Shown here piece by piece: positions 22,489-33,812 of a stretch of 64,000 bases of DNA. The translations under genes and the position numbers were made by a program. The stretch's first letter is position 1. Each line of letters opens with the position of its first letter. The DNA is taken from NCBI GenBank assembly GCA_001643675.2, contig LSRY02000012.1, positions 622,501-686,500 of the forward strand, in the 5' to 3' direction. The DNA comes from Monocercomonoides exilis. Its lineage: Eukaryota > Preaxostyla > Oxymonadida > Polymastigidae. The notes below the pieces were generated by a model. The model was not told the origin of the DNA. It worked only from the letters and a program-made list of their open reading frames with translations, and did no database searches.

Positions 22489-24630
22489 TTATGAAAGTGA
22501 TATTTCCTCAGCAGGAAGTTGATCAATAGGATTTGGTTGATTGAGCTGAGCAGAAGGTGCGCTTGGTGCAACAGACTCCTTCGGAGGAGATGGCATTGCT
22601 TGTTCAGCTGTTTTGTCTATGTTGTTTTCTGCAGAGCCAACTTGAGGAGAATATTGCACTGGCTGCATAGGAATCACCGTCGGGCCCTGGGCAGGGTATG
22701 ACATCTGTTGCATGTGCTGCGGCTGGGCTTCATCAGCAACTGGCAAAGACGTGGGGTATTGTGTGTACATCGGCTGCTCATTGACCTGCTGCTGCAAATT
22801 GCCAAAAATGATGTTGTTGCGACGGTTAATCCTTTTGGAGACTTTACCAAGCGGGTCGCAATTGCATCCGCAGCAGCAGCAGCACGCACAGCACGTCCCG
22901 CCGCCGCAACAGCAGCAGCCACACCACGCACACAAGATAATCAGCACTGTGGCGACTGTGATAATTACGACTCCCAGCACAACCATCAGCACGATGAATC
23001 CAGGAGTCATCTCAAACGGCAGACTCATCCACCCGCTCTGGTCGCCAGTGTCGTCAACTGTGACTGTGGGCTCCTCTGATGATGAAGTGCAGTAATGAAA
23101 CGATTTTTTCGTAAGCAGTCCAGTGACTGTAACAGATCCAAACACATCGTTTCCACCTGCATAAATGGAAGACAGTAAGTATTTGTCATTGACTTCGGTT
23201 GATTCAAAAACAAAATCGTTTGAAGAAGATGAAGAGAGTAAAGATCCTCTTAGCGCTTCTAAAAGAGAATAAAATGAAGAACGACTTTGTTGTGCATAAG
23301 AAAATGCTTCTTTCGGAATATCTTGTCTTTTTGAAATTGATTTGGCTTTATTTGAGCGAAATGAGCATACTTCAAATTGAATTTTTGATGGAAGTGGAGT
23401 TTCTCCATCGTAAAGTCGATACATAAAAGAAATTGCCCCTCCAGCTCCTCTCTCAGCAGTATTCTTTCTGAAAGTGTCCGAGCCGAAGAAAAGTGTTGAA
23501 GCCAAATCAAAAATAGCCATAGCACCCCCAATTCCGGTGATGCTATCGCATTCTTTGAATGTCGATCCATTCACCAAAAGTCCATGATATAAATACTCCG
23601 TTGTAACCGCCCCTCCGCAGTGCTGTGCCAAGCAATTATCAAACGTACTTGCAAGTATACGCAGTTCTTGAGAAGCAAATATTGCTCCTCCGTTTCCATG
23701 TGCAGATGAACACAGCGAAAATTTACAAGAAGATATGCTCATTAAGTAATCCGCGTAACTTTCATTACAATTCATTGCAATTGCACCTCCCACTCCAGAA
23801 GAGCTCATTGTGACACATTGAACAAATTTACAGCTGAATACGCTTAAGTCTCCTCCATTCATCATGCATATTGCTCCTCCACCTCCCATGTTTTTGTCAG
23901 TGCATGAATCAAAATCAGTACTTCGAAATGTCGCATCGCCATCAAATATCTGCTGTTCTGAAATTTTTGTTTTTAAGCAGCGAACAAATGTCGAGTTTTC
24001 AACACGAATAATTCCGCCTTTTGTTCCTTGAATTATGTTTCCTTCAATTGGACTTTCACAACTTGAAAAATTACATTGGTTAACGTTCATTTGTTGAAAT
24101 TTTGACAATTTCAAAATTTTAGTTTTCAAGCAACCCGCTGAAACGTTCGAAAATGTACATTTTGTGAGAGAAATTGTGTCTGCCAGCGATGAAGAAATTA
24201 AAGGTTCGGGAGAATCGTTTCTTAAATTAGAAAAATCACATTCGTCCATTGAAAGATCTCCTTCGTTGCCATCCTGAATTGCACGTTGAAAAATAGGCGC
24301 ACGTGTAAGCATAAAATCAACTTTTAGCCGTATTAATAAGGTATTACTGTTATAGTTAATAACCAAAGGATATTCAACATTTGGCACAGTAACAGTGCAA
24401 TTGCAGATAGTAGCAAAACTATTACTTCGTAGAATCAAAGGATAAATAGTCTCTTTAAAGTTAATGTTTATGTTGCTTAAGTTAATTGAAGAATTAGCCG
24501 ACAAAAACGAATATTCTTGATTTTCTTTGTTTCGGTTCACAAATTCAATAACAGAGTTAGCGTTTTGGCCAAATGATAAACCGTTCTGCGCAGCATAAAT
24601 TACAAATTGGAATAAAAAAACAAGAATCAT
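22489..24630 (-). CDS. beta-helix (Pmp-like) type I membrane protein 2
   Basis: Intronless, 713 aa. A signal peptide (MILVFLFQFVIYAAQ) is followed by a parallel beta-helix with repeats such as NMGGGGAICMM, GVGGAIAMN, HGNGGAIFAS, HCGGAVTTEY, GIGGAMAIF and GAGGAISFM. The membrane helix is FIVLMVVLGVVIITVATVLI. A very Cys-rich juxtamembrane stretch follows (16 Cys in about 27 residues, CAWCGCCCCGGGTCCAC onward), then a 150-residue Gln/Pro-rich tail with MYTQYPTSLP. Architecture is the same as the gene at 19931-21823, and the helix core aligns by eye, but tails differ. The region encoding the tail is markedly GC-richer than the rest. Probable surface adhesin or receptor (inference). Confidence 0.8.
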   Translation of the reverse strand: MILVFLFQFVIYAAQNGLSFGQNANSVIEFVNRNKENQEYSFLSANSSINLSNININFKETIYPLILRSNSFATICNCTVTVPNVEYPLVINYNSNTLLIRLKVDFMLTRAPIFQRAIQDGNEGDLSMDECDFSNLRNDSPEPLISSSLADTISLTKCTFSNVSAGCLKTKILKLSKFQQMNVNQCNFSSCESPIEGNIIQGTKGGIIRVENSTFVRCLKTKISEQQIFDGDATFRSTDFDSCTDKNMGGGGAICMMNGGDLSVFSCKFVQCVTMSSSGVGGAIAMNCNESYADYLMSISSCKFSLCSSAHGNGGAIFASQELRILASTFDNCLAQHCGGAVTTEYLYHGLLVNGSTFKECDSITGIGGAMAIFDLASTLFFGSDTFRKNTAERGAGGAISFMYRLYDGETPLPSKIQFEVCSFRSNKAKSISKRQDIPKEAFSYAQQSRSSFYSLLEALRGSLLSSSSSNDFVFESTEVNDKYLLSSIYAGGNDVFGSVTVTGLLTKKSFHYCTSSSEEPTVTVDDTGDQSGWMSLPFEMTPGFIVLMVVLGVVIITVATVLIILCAWCGCCCCGGGTCCACCCCCGCNCDPLGKVSKRINRRNNIIFGNLQQQVNEQPMYTQYPTSLPVADEAQPQHMQQMSYPAQGPTVIPMQPVQYSPQVGSAENNIDKTAEQAMPSPPKESVAPSAPSAQLNQPNPIDQLPAEEISLS

Positions 24631-24926
24631 TTAAACGCAAAACCAGCAATTATAAAAAAAGCTTAAAAAACAAATATTTATGGGCAAATAAATATTGATT
24701 AAAAAAATGTTTTTCGTTTCGATCAAAAGAAATAACTGCAATCTTCGAATTTACACTATTATTTTATTAATAATTCAATTGGTGAATAACATATAACGAG
24801 TAAATTGAATGATTTTGATTAATGACCAACATCACTTTGTTTTTCTATTATTCACTGTGTGATCATTGATTGGTGCTTAAAAAGGGACAGATCTAATTTA
24901 TTTTCGATCAAAAAACTAATACACTC

Positions 24927-25313
24927 ATGGGTGAATGGGCACAAGGTACTTTTGGATGCTTTGGAGATATTAAAGCGTGCTGCTTGGGTTTGTTAATTTT
25001 TTTCTGTCGGATCTATGTTTTTATTATGAATAATCTCTTAATTTTTTAATTAGGATATATTACTGCTCCATGCACAATTGGAAGCATGATTGCACATGTT
25101 TATGGAGAAGAATGTGGATTCAAGCATTGCTGCATTGGAATGTTCATTCCCTTCCTTGCACTGGTCAGATATGAAATTCGTTTGAAGGAAGGTATTGCTG
25201 GCGATTCATGCAGCGATTGTATCCACGTGACTTTCCTTATGCCATGTGGGTTCTGCCAAACTGTGAAACAATATAAGAATGCAGGCTGCCAGTTCAAGCC
25301 TATTGCTTTGTAA
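24927..25313 (+). CDS. small PLAC8-family Cys-rich protein
   Basis: Two exons, 24927-24987 and 25054-25313, with a 66-bp GT..AG intron, giving 106 aa. The start is MGEWAQGTFGCFGDIKACC. PLAC8 marks are the paired Cys after the first helix (KACCLG), a hydrophobic stretch CCIGMFIPFLALVRYEIR, and the closing Cys block CSDCIHVTFLMPCGFCQTVKQ trimmed of its first residue. Length is typical for the family. PLAC8 proteins in plants and fungi affect cell size and metal (cadmium, zinc, calcium) handling at membranes; the exact role here is unknown. It is divergent from the neighbouring beta-helix gene, sharing about 300 bp upstream. Confidence 0.82.
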
Positions 25314-26036
25314 ATAGAGTTTTATAGAGTGATAGAAATACTTATAATGTAAATGAGAATGTTTACTGTTGTTTTTTTATAAGTGCATATCAATTATCGT
25401 TCTCTCTTAATTTGATGGGCGGCATACACATTTCTTTCTGCCTGTCTTTTTTAAAATAATCTTTTTTCAAATCGTTGTAAATTTTTGGAAAGTTTTAGAG
25501 GTTCGTTAATCTAAACATGTGAATAGTGAAGATAACATGTATTATTTTTTTCCACAATATTTAAAAATTGATTGATGATGCAAAAGCATTGAATGAAAAG
25601 TTAGGCTACTGATTAATCTGTCCAATTTTTGATGTTATTTTTGTTAATCAATGATTCTTTGAAAGAAAATGCATAAAATAATGGTTTCAATTATTTGCTA
25701 ATTTTGAATTTCATGAAAATGAATCTGATGACTTCATTTTTGCTTTAAATAGAGAATTTAGAAAGGACGGGATTATTTATCGAAATAATCATAGATATAG
25801 ATTTTCAACATATGACTGTTTTTTGGTAAATACACCTTTATTTTTCGAAAAAATAATATTGGCATAATGACAAATTTGAAATGTGAACGTAGGGGAGAAT
25901 TTTCAGTGAATCTTTTTTTTCAAATTTCATATTTTTCATCAATAATTAGGAAAACAAAAAACTTTTCTGTTTATCATTGTTGGATATAATGTGAATAATA
26001 ACAATATTATCTTATAATCAGTTTTTTTCTAAAATT

Positions 26037-26290
26037 GTGAGATTTATTTAGAAATTATAACTTTTTTCGTGGTATTTATTTATCAGAGGCTATTTATCAT
26101 TGAAAAGAGATTTTGTATTTCTATTGATAATTAACAAAAACTGTTTTTTAAAACAAATGTTTTTGAATTAATAAAGATGAAGATGTTTTTTATAAGCCTT
26201 TTCGTTCTTCAATGTTCATTTGTTAATGTTCAAAAAATTTTTTTCTGTCAAATATTTTTGACGAATAATTATGACAACAAAAATAATCAC
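26037..26290. repeat. possible short inverted-repeat element, copy A
   Basis: Begins GTGAGATTTATTTAGAAATT and ends with ACAACAAAAATAATCAC; the ends are imperfect inverted repeats resembling those of 27100-27349. The interior shows no clear similarity between the two. Weak call. Confidence 0.3.
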
Positions 26291-26379
26291 AGTTTTTTAT
26301 ACTTTTTCCACATTGACAAATATAATTAAATATTTTTTCTTTCAAATAGTATTTTTTTATAACAAAAAATACTCAGATA

Positions 26380-26757
26380 CAGTTTGTGCAAAAAATACCG
26401 GACATCGCAAAAAATACCGGACAAGATCGATTTCTCAATAACCGAAAGAGGAATAATACTAACATTTTTCCTCAAAATATATCTCATCAATACAAACTCA
26501 CGTGACATTCGAGACTTTCAGGACATCTTCGCTTGAGTTCAGAAAAAATAAATGATTATAATCTCGGAGAAACTCAAAACACTAATACTCTGAGATTTTT
26601 ATAATAATTTTTTCTGAACTCAAGCGAAGATGTCCTGAAAGTCTCGAATGTCACGTGAGTTTGTATTGATGAGATATATTTTGAGGGAAGGTGTTAGAAT
26701 TATTCCTCTTTCGGTTATTGAGAAATCGATCTTGTCCTGTATTTTTTGCACAAACTG
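26380..26757. mobile_element. palindromic MITE with Tc1/mariner-like ends, copy 1
   Basis: A 378-bp near-perfect palindrome: two arms of about 180 bp around an 18-bp loop near 26578. Ends are CAGTTTGTGCAAAAAATAC and its complement, flanked on both sides by TA, the target duplication of Tc1/mariner elements. The left end has the sub-repeat GCAAAAAATACCGGAC twice, like a doubled transposase site; the right end has it once. No coding capacity. A second copy is at 41017-41393. Confidence 0.9.
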
Positions 26758-27099
26758 TATCTTCGATTTAACATAGGTTAAAAATTTCACAAGCAAATCG
26801 AAAAAAATGTCAATATGTGTGATTATTTTAAAAGAAAAAATAATCTGATAGATATTTCAATTTTTTTTTGAAAATTAGTTTCGAATGTTCAAATATAAAA
26901 ATTGTCAAGTGACACATTAAAATCAAGATTTAATTTGTCTTTTTTAAAAATCCAAAATGACTCATAAGACAACTGAAATGAATGCAGTTTTTGATAGAAA
27001 AATAGTTATTCCAAAGACACAAAACCATTTTGTAATTAAAACATCGACCAAAATTATCTTTTCATTAATAATCATCAATATGAACATGTATTCAAATGG

Positions 27100-27349
27100 G
27101 TGATTCTTTTTGATTTAATGTTTTTCCCATCAAAATATTCGAATTTACATTTTGTGGCAAATACTAAGAAATCAATCAATGTTTTGATCAAAATCGTCAA
27201 TGTGCTTTTCTGTCTTTCAATGACAACATGAATCTGAGAGACATTAATTTGAAAACATGAAAATCTTTTATGAAAATTCTTTTGCAAGTGATTGTGAATC
27301 AGAAAATTATTCATTCTCCGAAAAATGTCATGATTTCAAAAATAATCAC
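27100..27349. repeat. possible short inverted-repeat element, copy B
   Basis: Left end GGTGATTCTTTTTGATTTAA; right end complement GGTGATTATTTTTGAAATCA. Size 250 bp, close to copy A. The same 20-mer GTGATTATTTTTGAAATCAT occurs at about 40861. Weak call. Confidence 0.3.
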
Positions 27350-28138
27350 CCAAATAAACATATAATTTGTTGTAAGGTGTTTTATTTTTCTTTGAAAAGT
27401 TGCTTCAATGAAAGATTCCAGTGAATTTTAATTTCTTATTTTAGAAAAAATTTTGTTCCCATTTATGAAATTTGAGTGGAATAAAAATTTTTTTACTTGA
27501 CAATGTTTCTATTGTCATAAAAAAATGTTTTTCATAAGCGGGAAAATGTTTTTTAATAAAATTTTGAGTTTTTTATTTAAACTCGAAAAATGACTTGAAG
27601 AAACTTTTCAGAAAAAATAATTGTTAATTTTAATAAAAAAAAGAAAAAACAATTTGAAATTCAAAGAAATGAAATTGACAGGTTTTTAATTTTTTTGAGT
27701 TTTCAATTAACTGATTCATTATTTTATGTTTTCTTCGAAAATTTAATTCACAAAACATACAACAACAATAATGAAAATAGCAGGTTTGAAGAATTGCTTC
27801 ATTTCAGTTTATCAAAATATCTTTTTCTATTTCTCTTTTTTTTCCAAATGGAAGAATGTTTATTGTTAGAAATGATTTTAAAAACAATTATCCAAATGTC
27901 ATTATTAATTTCTTTTTGGAAAATTTTCACATGTTACAAACTTTGCAGGATATTTTTTACGCTATCAAGCATCATTTTGAAAATTGTTTGATTCACATGG
28001 TTGATCCTTTAAAAAATCATACGTTCGTTCGAGCTTAAATCAAAATCAAATCCTTTAAGTGTTTATTCAAAAACATTCATATATCAAAGCAAAATCGAAA
28101 ATAGAATACATTTCGTTCAAGTCTCCATTTCATCCAGA

Positions 28139-28969
28139 TACACCAAAAATTATTCAACATCGAAAAACTTTAATTCAAAATCGAAAAAGTTTAATTCGAA
28201 ATCGAAAATATTTAATTCAACATCGAAAATGTTTAATTCAAAATCGAAAAAGAAGTTAATTTGTTTGAAATTTCAATTCAAGTCAAAACCAAGGAAATTT
28301 TTTTGATACAAATGAAAATCATAACAAATGTTCATTTATTGGAAATACTTTCCTTTTATTTTGAACTACGGTTTTCGATAATTTCGACTGATATCCGTTG
28401 ATTTTTTTCTCATTTTGAAAATTGAAAATGTTTTAATTTATCTGTTTCATATTCAACAAATGAATTTCAAACGTTTCATAACAAATGGATTAGATTGATT
28501 TAAGTATTTTTGTGCACAAAACAAGATCATGAACTATCATATCACTTTTATTTTTTACAAAAATTCTTCATTATCTCCTGAATACATGTGAAGAGTTTAA
28601 TCAAAATTCAGTTTTATCCTATTTCCTCTATTTCACACAATCAAACACCAAAAAACATCAAAAAATATTTTTCTTATTGAAATTGACAAATTTCTCAGAT
28701 CTTGCTTCGAAATAAAAGAAACTGACATGAGCATGAATTTTTAAATTTTTTTCAAATTTTTTGATGATTAAGAATTTTCGATGTTGAATTAAACTTTTTC
28801 GATTTCGAATTAAACTTTTTCGATTTCGAATTAAAGTTTTCCGATTTCGAATAATAATTTTCGATTTTGAATTAAAGTTTTTCGATGTTGTTTTAAACTT
28901 TTTCGATTTCGAATTAAAGTTTTTCGATCTTGAATTAAAGTTTTTCGATCTTGAATAATTTTTGGTGTA
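28139..28969. mobile_element. foldback element with 21-bp iteron arms
   Basis: 831 bp, starting TACACCAAAAATTATTCAA and ending with the inverted complement. The left arm (to about 28258) holds five to six 21-bp tandem units of the form TTAATTCRAAATCGAAAAR; the right arm (about 28775-28969) holds eight to nine units in inverse orientation. The unique middle is about 500 bp and has no long frame. The 21-bp period makes open frames with a seven-residue repeat on both arms, which are not genes. Structure resembles FB/Galileo foldback transposons. Confidence 0.8.
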
Positions 28970-29497
28970 TTCCACGAAAAAAAACGTAATTTGTTCATAT
29001 TTCTCAAAAGTGAGAAATATTTCTATTGAATCACCCACATAAAAGACTTATCAGTTTTTTATAAACGAAAATTCAAAATAACAATCAGTTAAAATTTTCT
29101 ATCTGTGACTAGTAGAAAGAAATATTTCATGCATCATGAGAAAACTTTCATGGAATGAATTTTTTGAAGAATATGTTTTCAAAAATAAAAATTCGAAAAA
29201 GTGTATTTCTTTGAAATGATATAAATGAAAGAATATTCAATTTCAAAAATTGAAAAATCGAAATTGAAAGCATTTATTGTTTTTCAATAATTTTTCTTCC
29301 TTAAAGCTATAAATAGATTAAAACTTTTTTATTTTTTGTGAAAAAACATAAATATGTTAATTTGAAATTTATCACTATTTTTATACAATTGGAATTATTG
29401 TATTTTTGAATGATTTTGATTGTTTAAATAATCTAACAAATAAAATACGAATAAAAATTTTATGGAACGATTAATGATCAATTGAAGAAAATCAAAA

Positions 29498-30538
29498 ATG
29501 AACATTGAAAAGAAATCAGGCTCAAAAGTGCTTAATAAAACGCCTGCACCAATACAAATAACTGCAGAGCATCTTTTAATTAAAACAAAAGAACTTCAAG
29601 AGCGCGAGATCATTCACCCTGAACAGAGGATCATTGATGCTGAAGAATTGCTTGAATTTAGGTACTAACTTTCTCAACAACTTCGTTTTAATTAGACTTA
29701 TCTTGTGTTAATTATTATTGAAATCTAGAACACGAAAGAGAAAAGAATTTGAAGATAAAGTTCGACTTCATCGTTTTCGAATTGGAGGATGGATGATGTA
29801 TGCGAGATTCGAAGAAGAGCAACAGGATTTTGAAAGGTTTGCTTTTATCTAATTTACAAAATAATATTATACAATGATTCACAGAGCACGCTCAATATAC
29901 GAACGAGCACTTCAAGTTGATGAAAAGAATGTGACAATATGGTTGAAATATGCAGAAATGGAAATGAAAAACGGAAATATTAATCATGCACGAAATGTGT
30001 ATAATCGAGCTACGTATCTTTTACCTCGGCATAACATTCTTTGGTACAAATATGTGAATATGGAAGAACATTTGGGAAATGTTGCGCAAGCAAGAGAAAT
30101 ATTTTGGAGATGGATGGCCACAGGTCCAGAAGCAGATGCATGGAAATCTTTTATTCGGATGGAAATGCGATATAATGAGAAAGATAAAGCAAAAGAAGTG
30201 TTTGAAGCATTTGTGAGATATCATCCAACAGAGGATACTTTTTTGAGATATGCCAAATGGGCAGAAAAAGGAATTAATCCCGAAGCAGCAAGAGAAGTAT
30301 ACGAAAGAGGAATAGGGATGCTTGGGGAAGACGAAGTTTCAGAAGATTTCTGGGTTGCTTACGCTGAATTTGAAGAAAGAGAAAAAGAGATCAGAAAATC
30401 ACGGGATGTCTTTAGACGAGGAATCGACGCCTTGACTAGAAAAACACTAGCTGCGTCTTCGTCTTCTTCATCTCTATCTTCAGGCAATGCAGATCTCGCA
30501 ACACCCACACAAACGTATGCATTGCAACAACTGTTGGA

Positions 30539-30605
<67 letters not shown>

Positions 30606-31142
30606 GCTTTGGTTTTCTTGTAAATGAATGTTCTGGGGAATAGTAGCCTTACTGTACAATTATTTGTAACAATCACTTTTTTTTCGTGCTTTCTTTTTCA
30701 TCATCGCCAACTTTATTTATTTATTCTTTCACTTATAATGCTTTCTTTTCTTTTCTTTCTGATATCCTTTGAATAATCTCTTTTCAAATGAAAACACAAA
30801 AAAATTTCCTTCAACACATATTTGAATAGTGTCAGTGCATTTTCTGCAACAGCGCGCCTGTTTTCGCTTCTAACTGCGTTTGAGCAGCGGCACGGGCTGA
30901 TGTTAGAGGAAGAGATGGAAGGAGAAGGGAAAGGCGGGAAAGGAGGGAAAGGGAGGGGAAGAGGGCTGAACATTGTGGGGGAGATGGAGCGAGTACTGTA
31001 TGAGAAGAAGAAGAGAGAGTATGAGGAGTCTGTGCTAGTGGATGGGGGGGACTACGACTCGTGGTTTGACTACATCGCAATGGAAGAGAGCAGAGGCATT
31101 GAAAAAGAGAAAGTGTGTGGATTGATGGAATGAATGAAGAAA

Positions 31143-31197
<55 letters not shown>

Positions 31198-33812
31198 AAG
31201 AAAGAAAGAAAGAAAGAAATTTGGATATTATCTTTTATATATTTCGAATGAAAATTTATTTATTTATTGATTTTCATATTTGTTTATTTATATTTTTATT
31301 CATTAATTCATTTCAATTTTTCTTAAAATTTTCAGATCCGAGAATTATACGAGCGAGCAATTGGGTGTGTCCCACCGGCAGAAGAAAAGCCGTTGTGGAA
31401 GCGATATATTCATCTTTGGATCAGATATGCTCTGTTTGAAGAGCTCGACTGCGATGTGTGTAGATCAATTTAAAAAAAAAATGAATGAATGGAGAATTGT
31501 TATGAAGGAAATCTGTTTATTGAATTTCATGATTTCTATTTTGTTGTTATTATTATTATAAATTTGTTTATTTATGCATTTCTGATATTTACCATTTTAT
31601 CAAAAATATTCATTATATTCATATGTTAATTAATTTTATTCTGTCTTTTATTTTCTTCCTGTCCTTTCCTTCCCTTCTCTTTCTCTCTTTTTTTCTTTCA
31701 GGACCCCCACCGCGCCCTCTCCGTCTACGACACGTGCATTGCTCTTATCCCCCACAAGAAGTTCACTTTCAGCCGTGTGTGGGAGCTGAAGGCGCAGCTG
31801 GAGCTTCGACTGGGAAAGCTGAAGGCAGCGCGGATGACGCTGGGAAGAGGGCTGGGGCTGCATCCGACGCGGTCGCTGTACAAACACTACATCGAAATGG
31901 AAAAGAAGCTGGGCGAAGGCGAAAGGGTGAGGATTCTGATGGAGAAGAGAGTGAAGTGGAGGACAGGGGACGTGGAAGGCTGGCTGGAGTGGGCGAGATA
32001 TGAGGAGGAAGAAGGAGAAATTGACAGGGCTAGAGGTGTGTGTGAGTGAGCATGTGGCTTTATCGCTGCTGTGAATATTTATATTCGTCATGATCTTTTT
32101 TTTAAACTTTAATTTCTTTCTTTGTTATTTTATTTATTTATTTATTTATTTTTTTTTTATGGGTTCATTTTCTTTTGATTGAAATTCTGATTATTTTTGA
32201 AAAAAATTTCAACATTTTATAATTTTATTTATTTTATAAAAATTTTCTTCTTCATTCATCCATATTTTTTTAATTTTTCTCCTTCTCTCCTTATCTTCTC
32301 TTTTTTTCTCTTTTTTTCTCTCTTTTTCTCTTTTCTTCTCTCTTTCTCTTTCCTTCTCTTTCCTTCTCTCTTTTGTTCTTTCTCATCCATATATTTAACA
32401 GGTATCCTGAACATAGCGTTTGACCATCTGTCGACGATGGACGAAGGAGGAGAGCTTCTTCTCAAATCGTTTGTGGAGTTCGAAATTGAATACGGCGATG
32501 ATGACAGTGTTAGAGGTGTGCACACTTGAAATCTTCTTTCATTTGTGAAATTTATTCATTTGCATTGCTTTTTTCCTGGATTATTCATTTTTTGTTCTAT
32601 CTTGATCAACAATTTGTTTTCTCTTTTAATCTTTTTATGAAATAATTTCCAAATTTCTAAACAATAATATTTTCCTTTCTTCATCATTATTAACCAAATT
32701 AATAAAAAATCGCAGCACTCTATCGACGATTCTTGGAGGAAGTGCCCGATGTGCGTGTTTGGGTCTCATTTGCGATGTTTGAGCTGGAGAAAGGGCAGCA
32801 CCGTCCACAAGAAGAAAAAAGCAAAGTCGAAAACGAGAGCGAAGCAGAAGATGAATACAGAATGAAAGCTGATTCGAAAGAGGCAGCGAAAGAAGCAGAG
32901 ATATCTGTGCCTTCTTCCACGTGCATTTCAGACGCCAGAAAGGTGTTTGCCGCAGCAGACCAAGCGCTGGGTGCGAATATCGAGCAGCTGCAGAAAGAGA
33001 GGCGGGAGGAAGAGCAGAGAGAGGCAGAGAAGCAGCGGGCGATGCTGCTGGCGACGTGGCTGGACTTCGAGAAGGCGTTTGGCTCGGCGGCGGATGTGCA
33101 GAAAGTGGAGAGGATGATGCCGAAGGTGAAAGTGGAGAGGAAGCGGGTGAGGTTGAGTGGAGAGGAAGGAGAGGAAGGAGAGGGAGAAATGGAAGAAGTA
33201 GAGACGTATTCGTTCCCTGGAGACAGAGGCGGGGACAGAGTGAAGTCGCTGATGGAGGCAGCAGCGCGGATAGCAGCGATGAAAGGGAAGATGAGAAGAG
33301 AAGAAGAGAGAGAAGGAGAAGGAGAAGGAGAAGGAGAAGGAGAGGGAGAGGGAGATAGAATGAGAGGAGGAGTTGAAGAGAAGCTGTTTGAAGGGAAGAT
33401 GGAGAAGGATGTGGGGCCTGGGGAAGAGCAGAGGAGGATGCTTGGAGACAGAGAGGATGAAGGAGAAGATGACATTGATGATGAAATTGATATTTCTCGT
33501 GCTATTCAGCAGGACGAAAAGCCAAGTGGAGAGAAAGAAGACAGGAGACAACCAAGAAGATCGCAGTATTTGAAAGAAGATGCGGACGAAAGAATAAGAA
33601 TGGAACACGATGATGATGGAGAAGGAGAAGAAGAAGATGAAGAAAACAGATCCAGGAAGAAACGGAATGCAGAGGGAAATCAGCTGACAAATGTTGATGT
33701 GAAGGTGAAGGATGAGCTTGGTGTTATTCGCGATACTTCTCATTCAAGTGCCTCGAATGTGGTGGGGCAGTCCATTGACATCAACGATGACGATGATGAC
33801 GATGATGAGTAA
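29498..33812 (+). CDS. CRNKL1: CLF1/CRNKL1 (crooked neck) splicing factor
   Basis: HAT-repeat scaffold of the Prp19-associated spliceosome. Eight exons keep frame: 29498-29661, 29729-29836, 29885-30514, 30830 (or 30836)-31112, 31336-31455, 31702-32035, 32402-32515 and 32716-33812, about 949 aa. It follows the family from the start: [17 protein letters not shown], then [94 protein letters not shown] and [20 protein letters not shown]. It is longer than the usual about 700-850 aa because of low-complexity inserts: Ser and Gly/Lys runs around the third intron, and an acidic C-terminal tail with (EG)8 from a GGAGAA repeat near 33315-33350. The third intron contains a 60-nt T run and the fourth a GA repeat. 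Exons 1-3 are AT-rich, the later ones GC-rich. Confidence 0.92.
30541..30600 (+). repeat. T60 homopolymer inside a CLF1 intron
   Basis: An uninterrupted T run of about 60 lies inside the 30515-30829 intron. The true donor (GTATGC at 30515) is upstream of the run, keeping frame with the acceptor near 30829 or 30835. Confidence 0.85.
31150..31218 (+). repeat. (GA)n(GAAA)n microsatellite in a CLF1 intron
   Basis: About 42 nt of GA followed by AAAG units within the 31113-31335 intron. Confidence 0.9.

Larger units (their letters stand above)
25314..29497. other. gene-poor AT-rich region with transposable-element remains
   Basis: About 4.2 kb without a convincing gene. It contains one MITE (26380-26757), a foldback element (28139-28969), two possible about 250-bp inverted-repeat elements (26037-26290 and 27100-27349), and a 60-codon frame at 27856-28038 that has protein-like composition but no start context. 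Confidence 0.7.

Noticed and set aside
28139-28258. Regular short repeats resembling a CRISPR array
   Set aside because: The 21-bp units are directly adjacent with no unique spacers, are inverted at the other end of the element, and the DNA is eukaryotic.
28658-29038. 126-codon frame with a seven-residue repeat
   Set aside because: The repeat is the 21-bp iteron of the foldback element; the same period appears as open frame on both arms, so it is not a protein gene.
32928-33743. 271-codon minus frame
   Set aside because: Antisense of the acidic CLF1 tail; only Ser/Leu/Phe low complexity.
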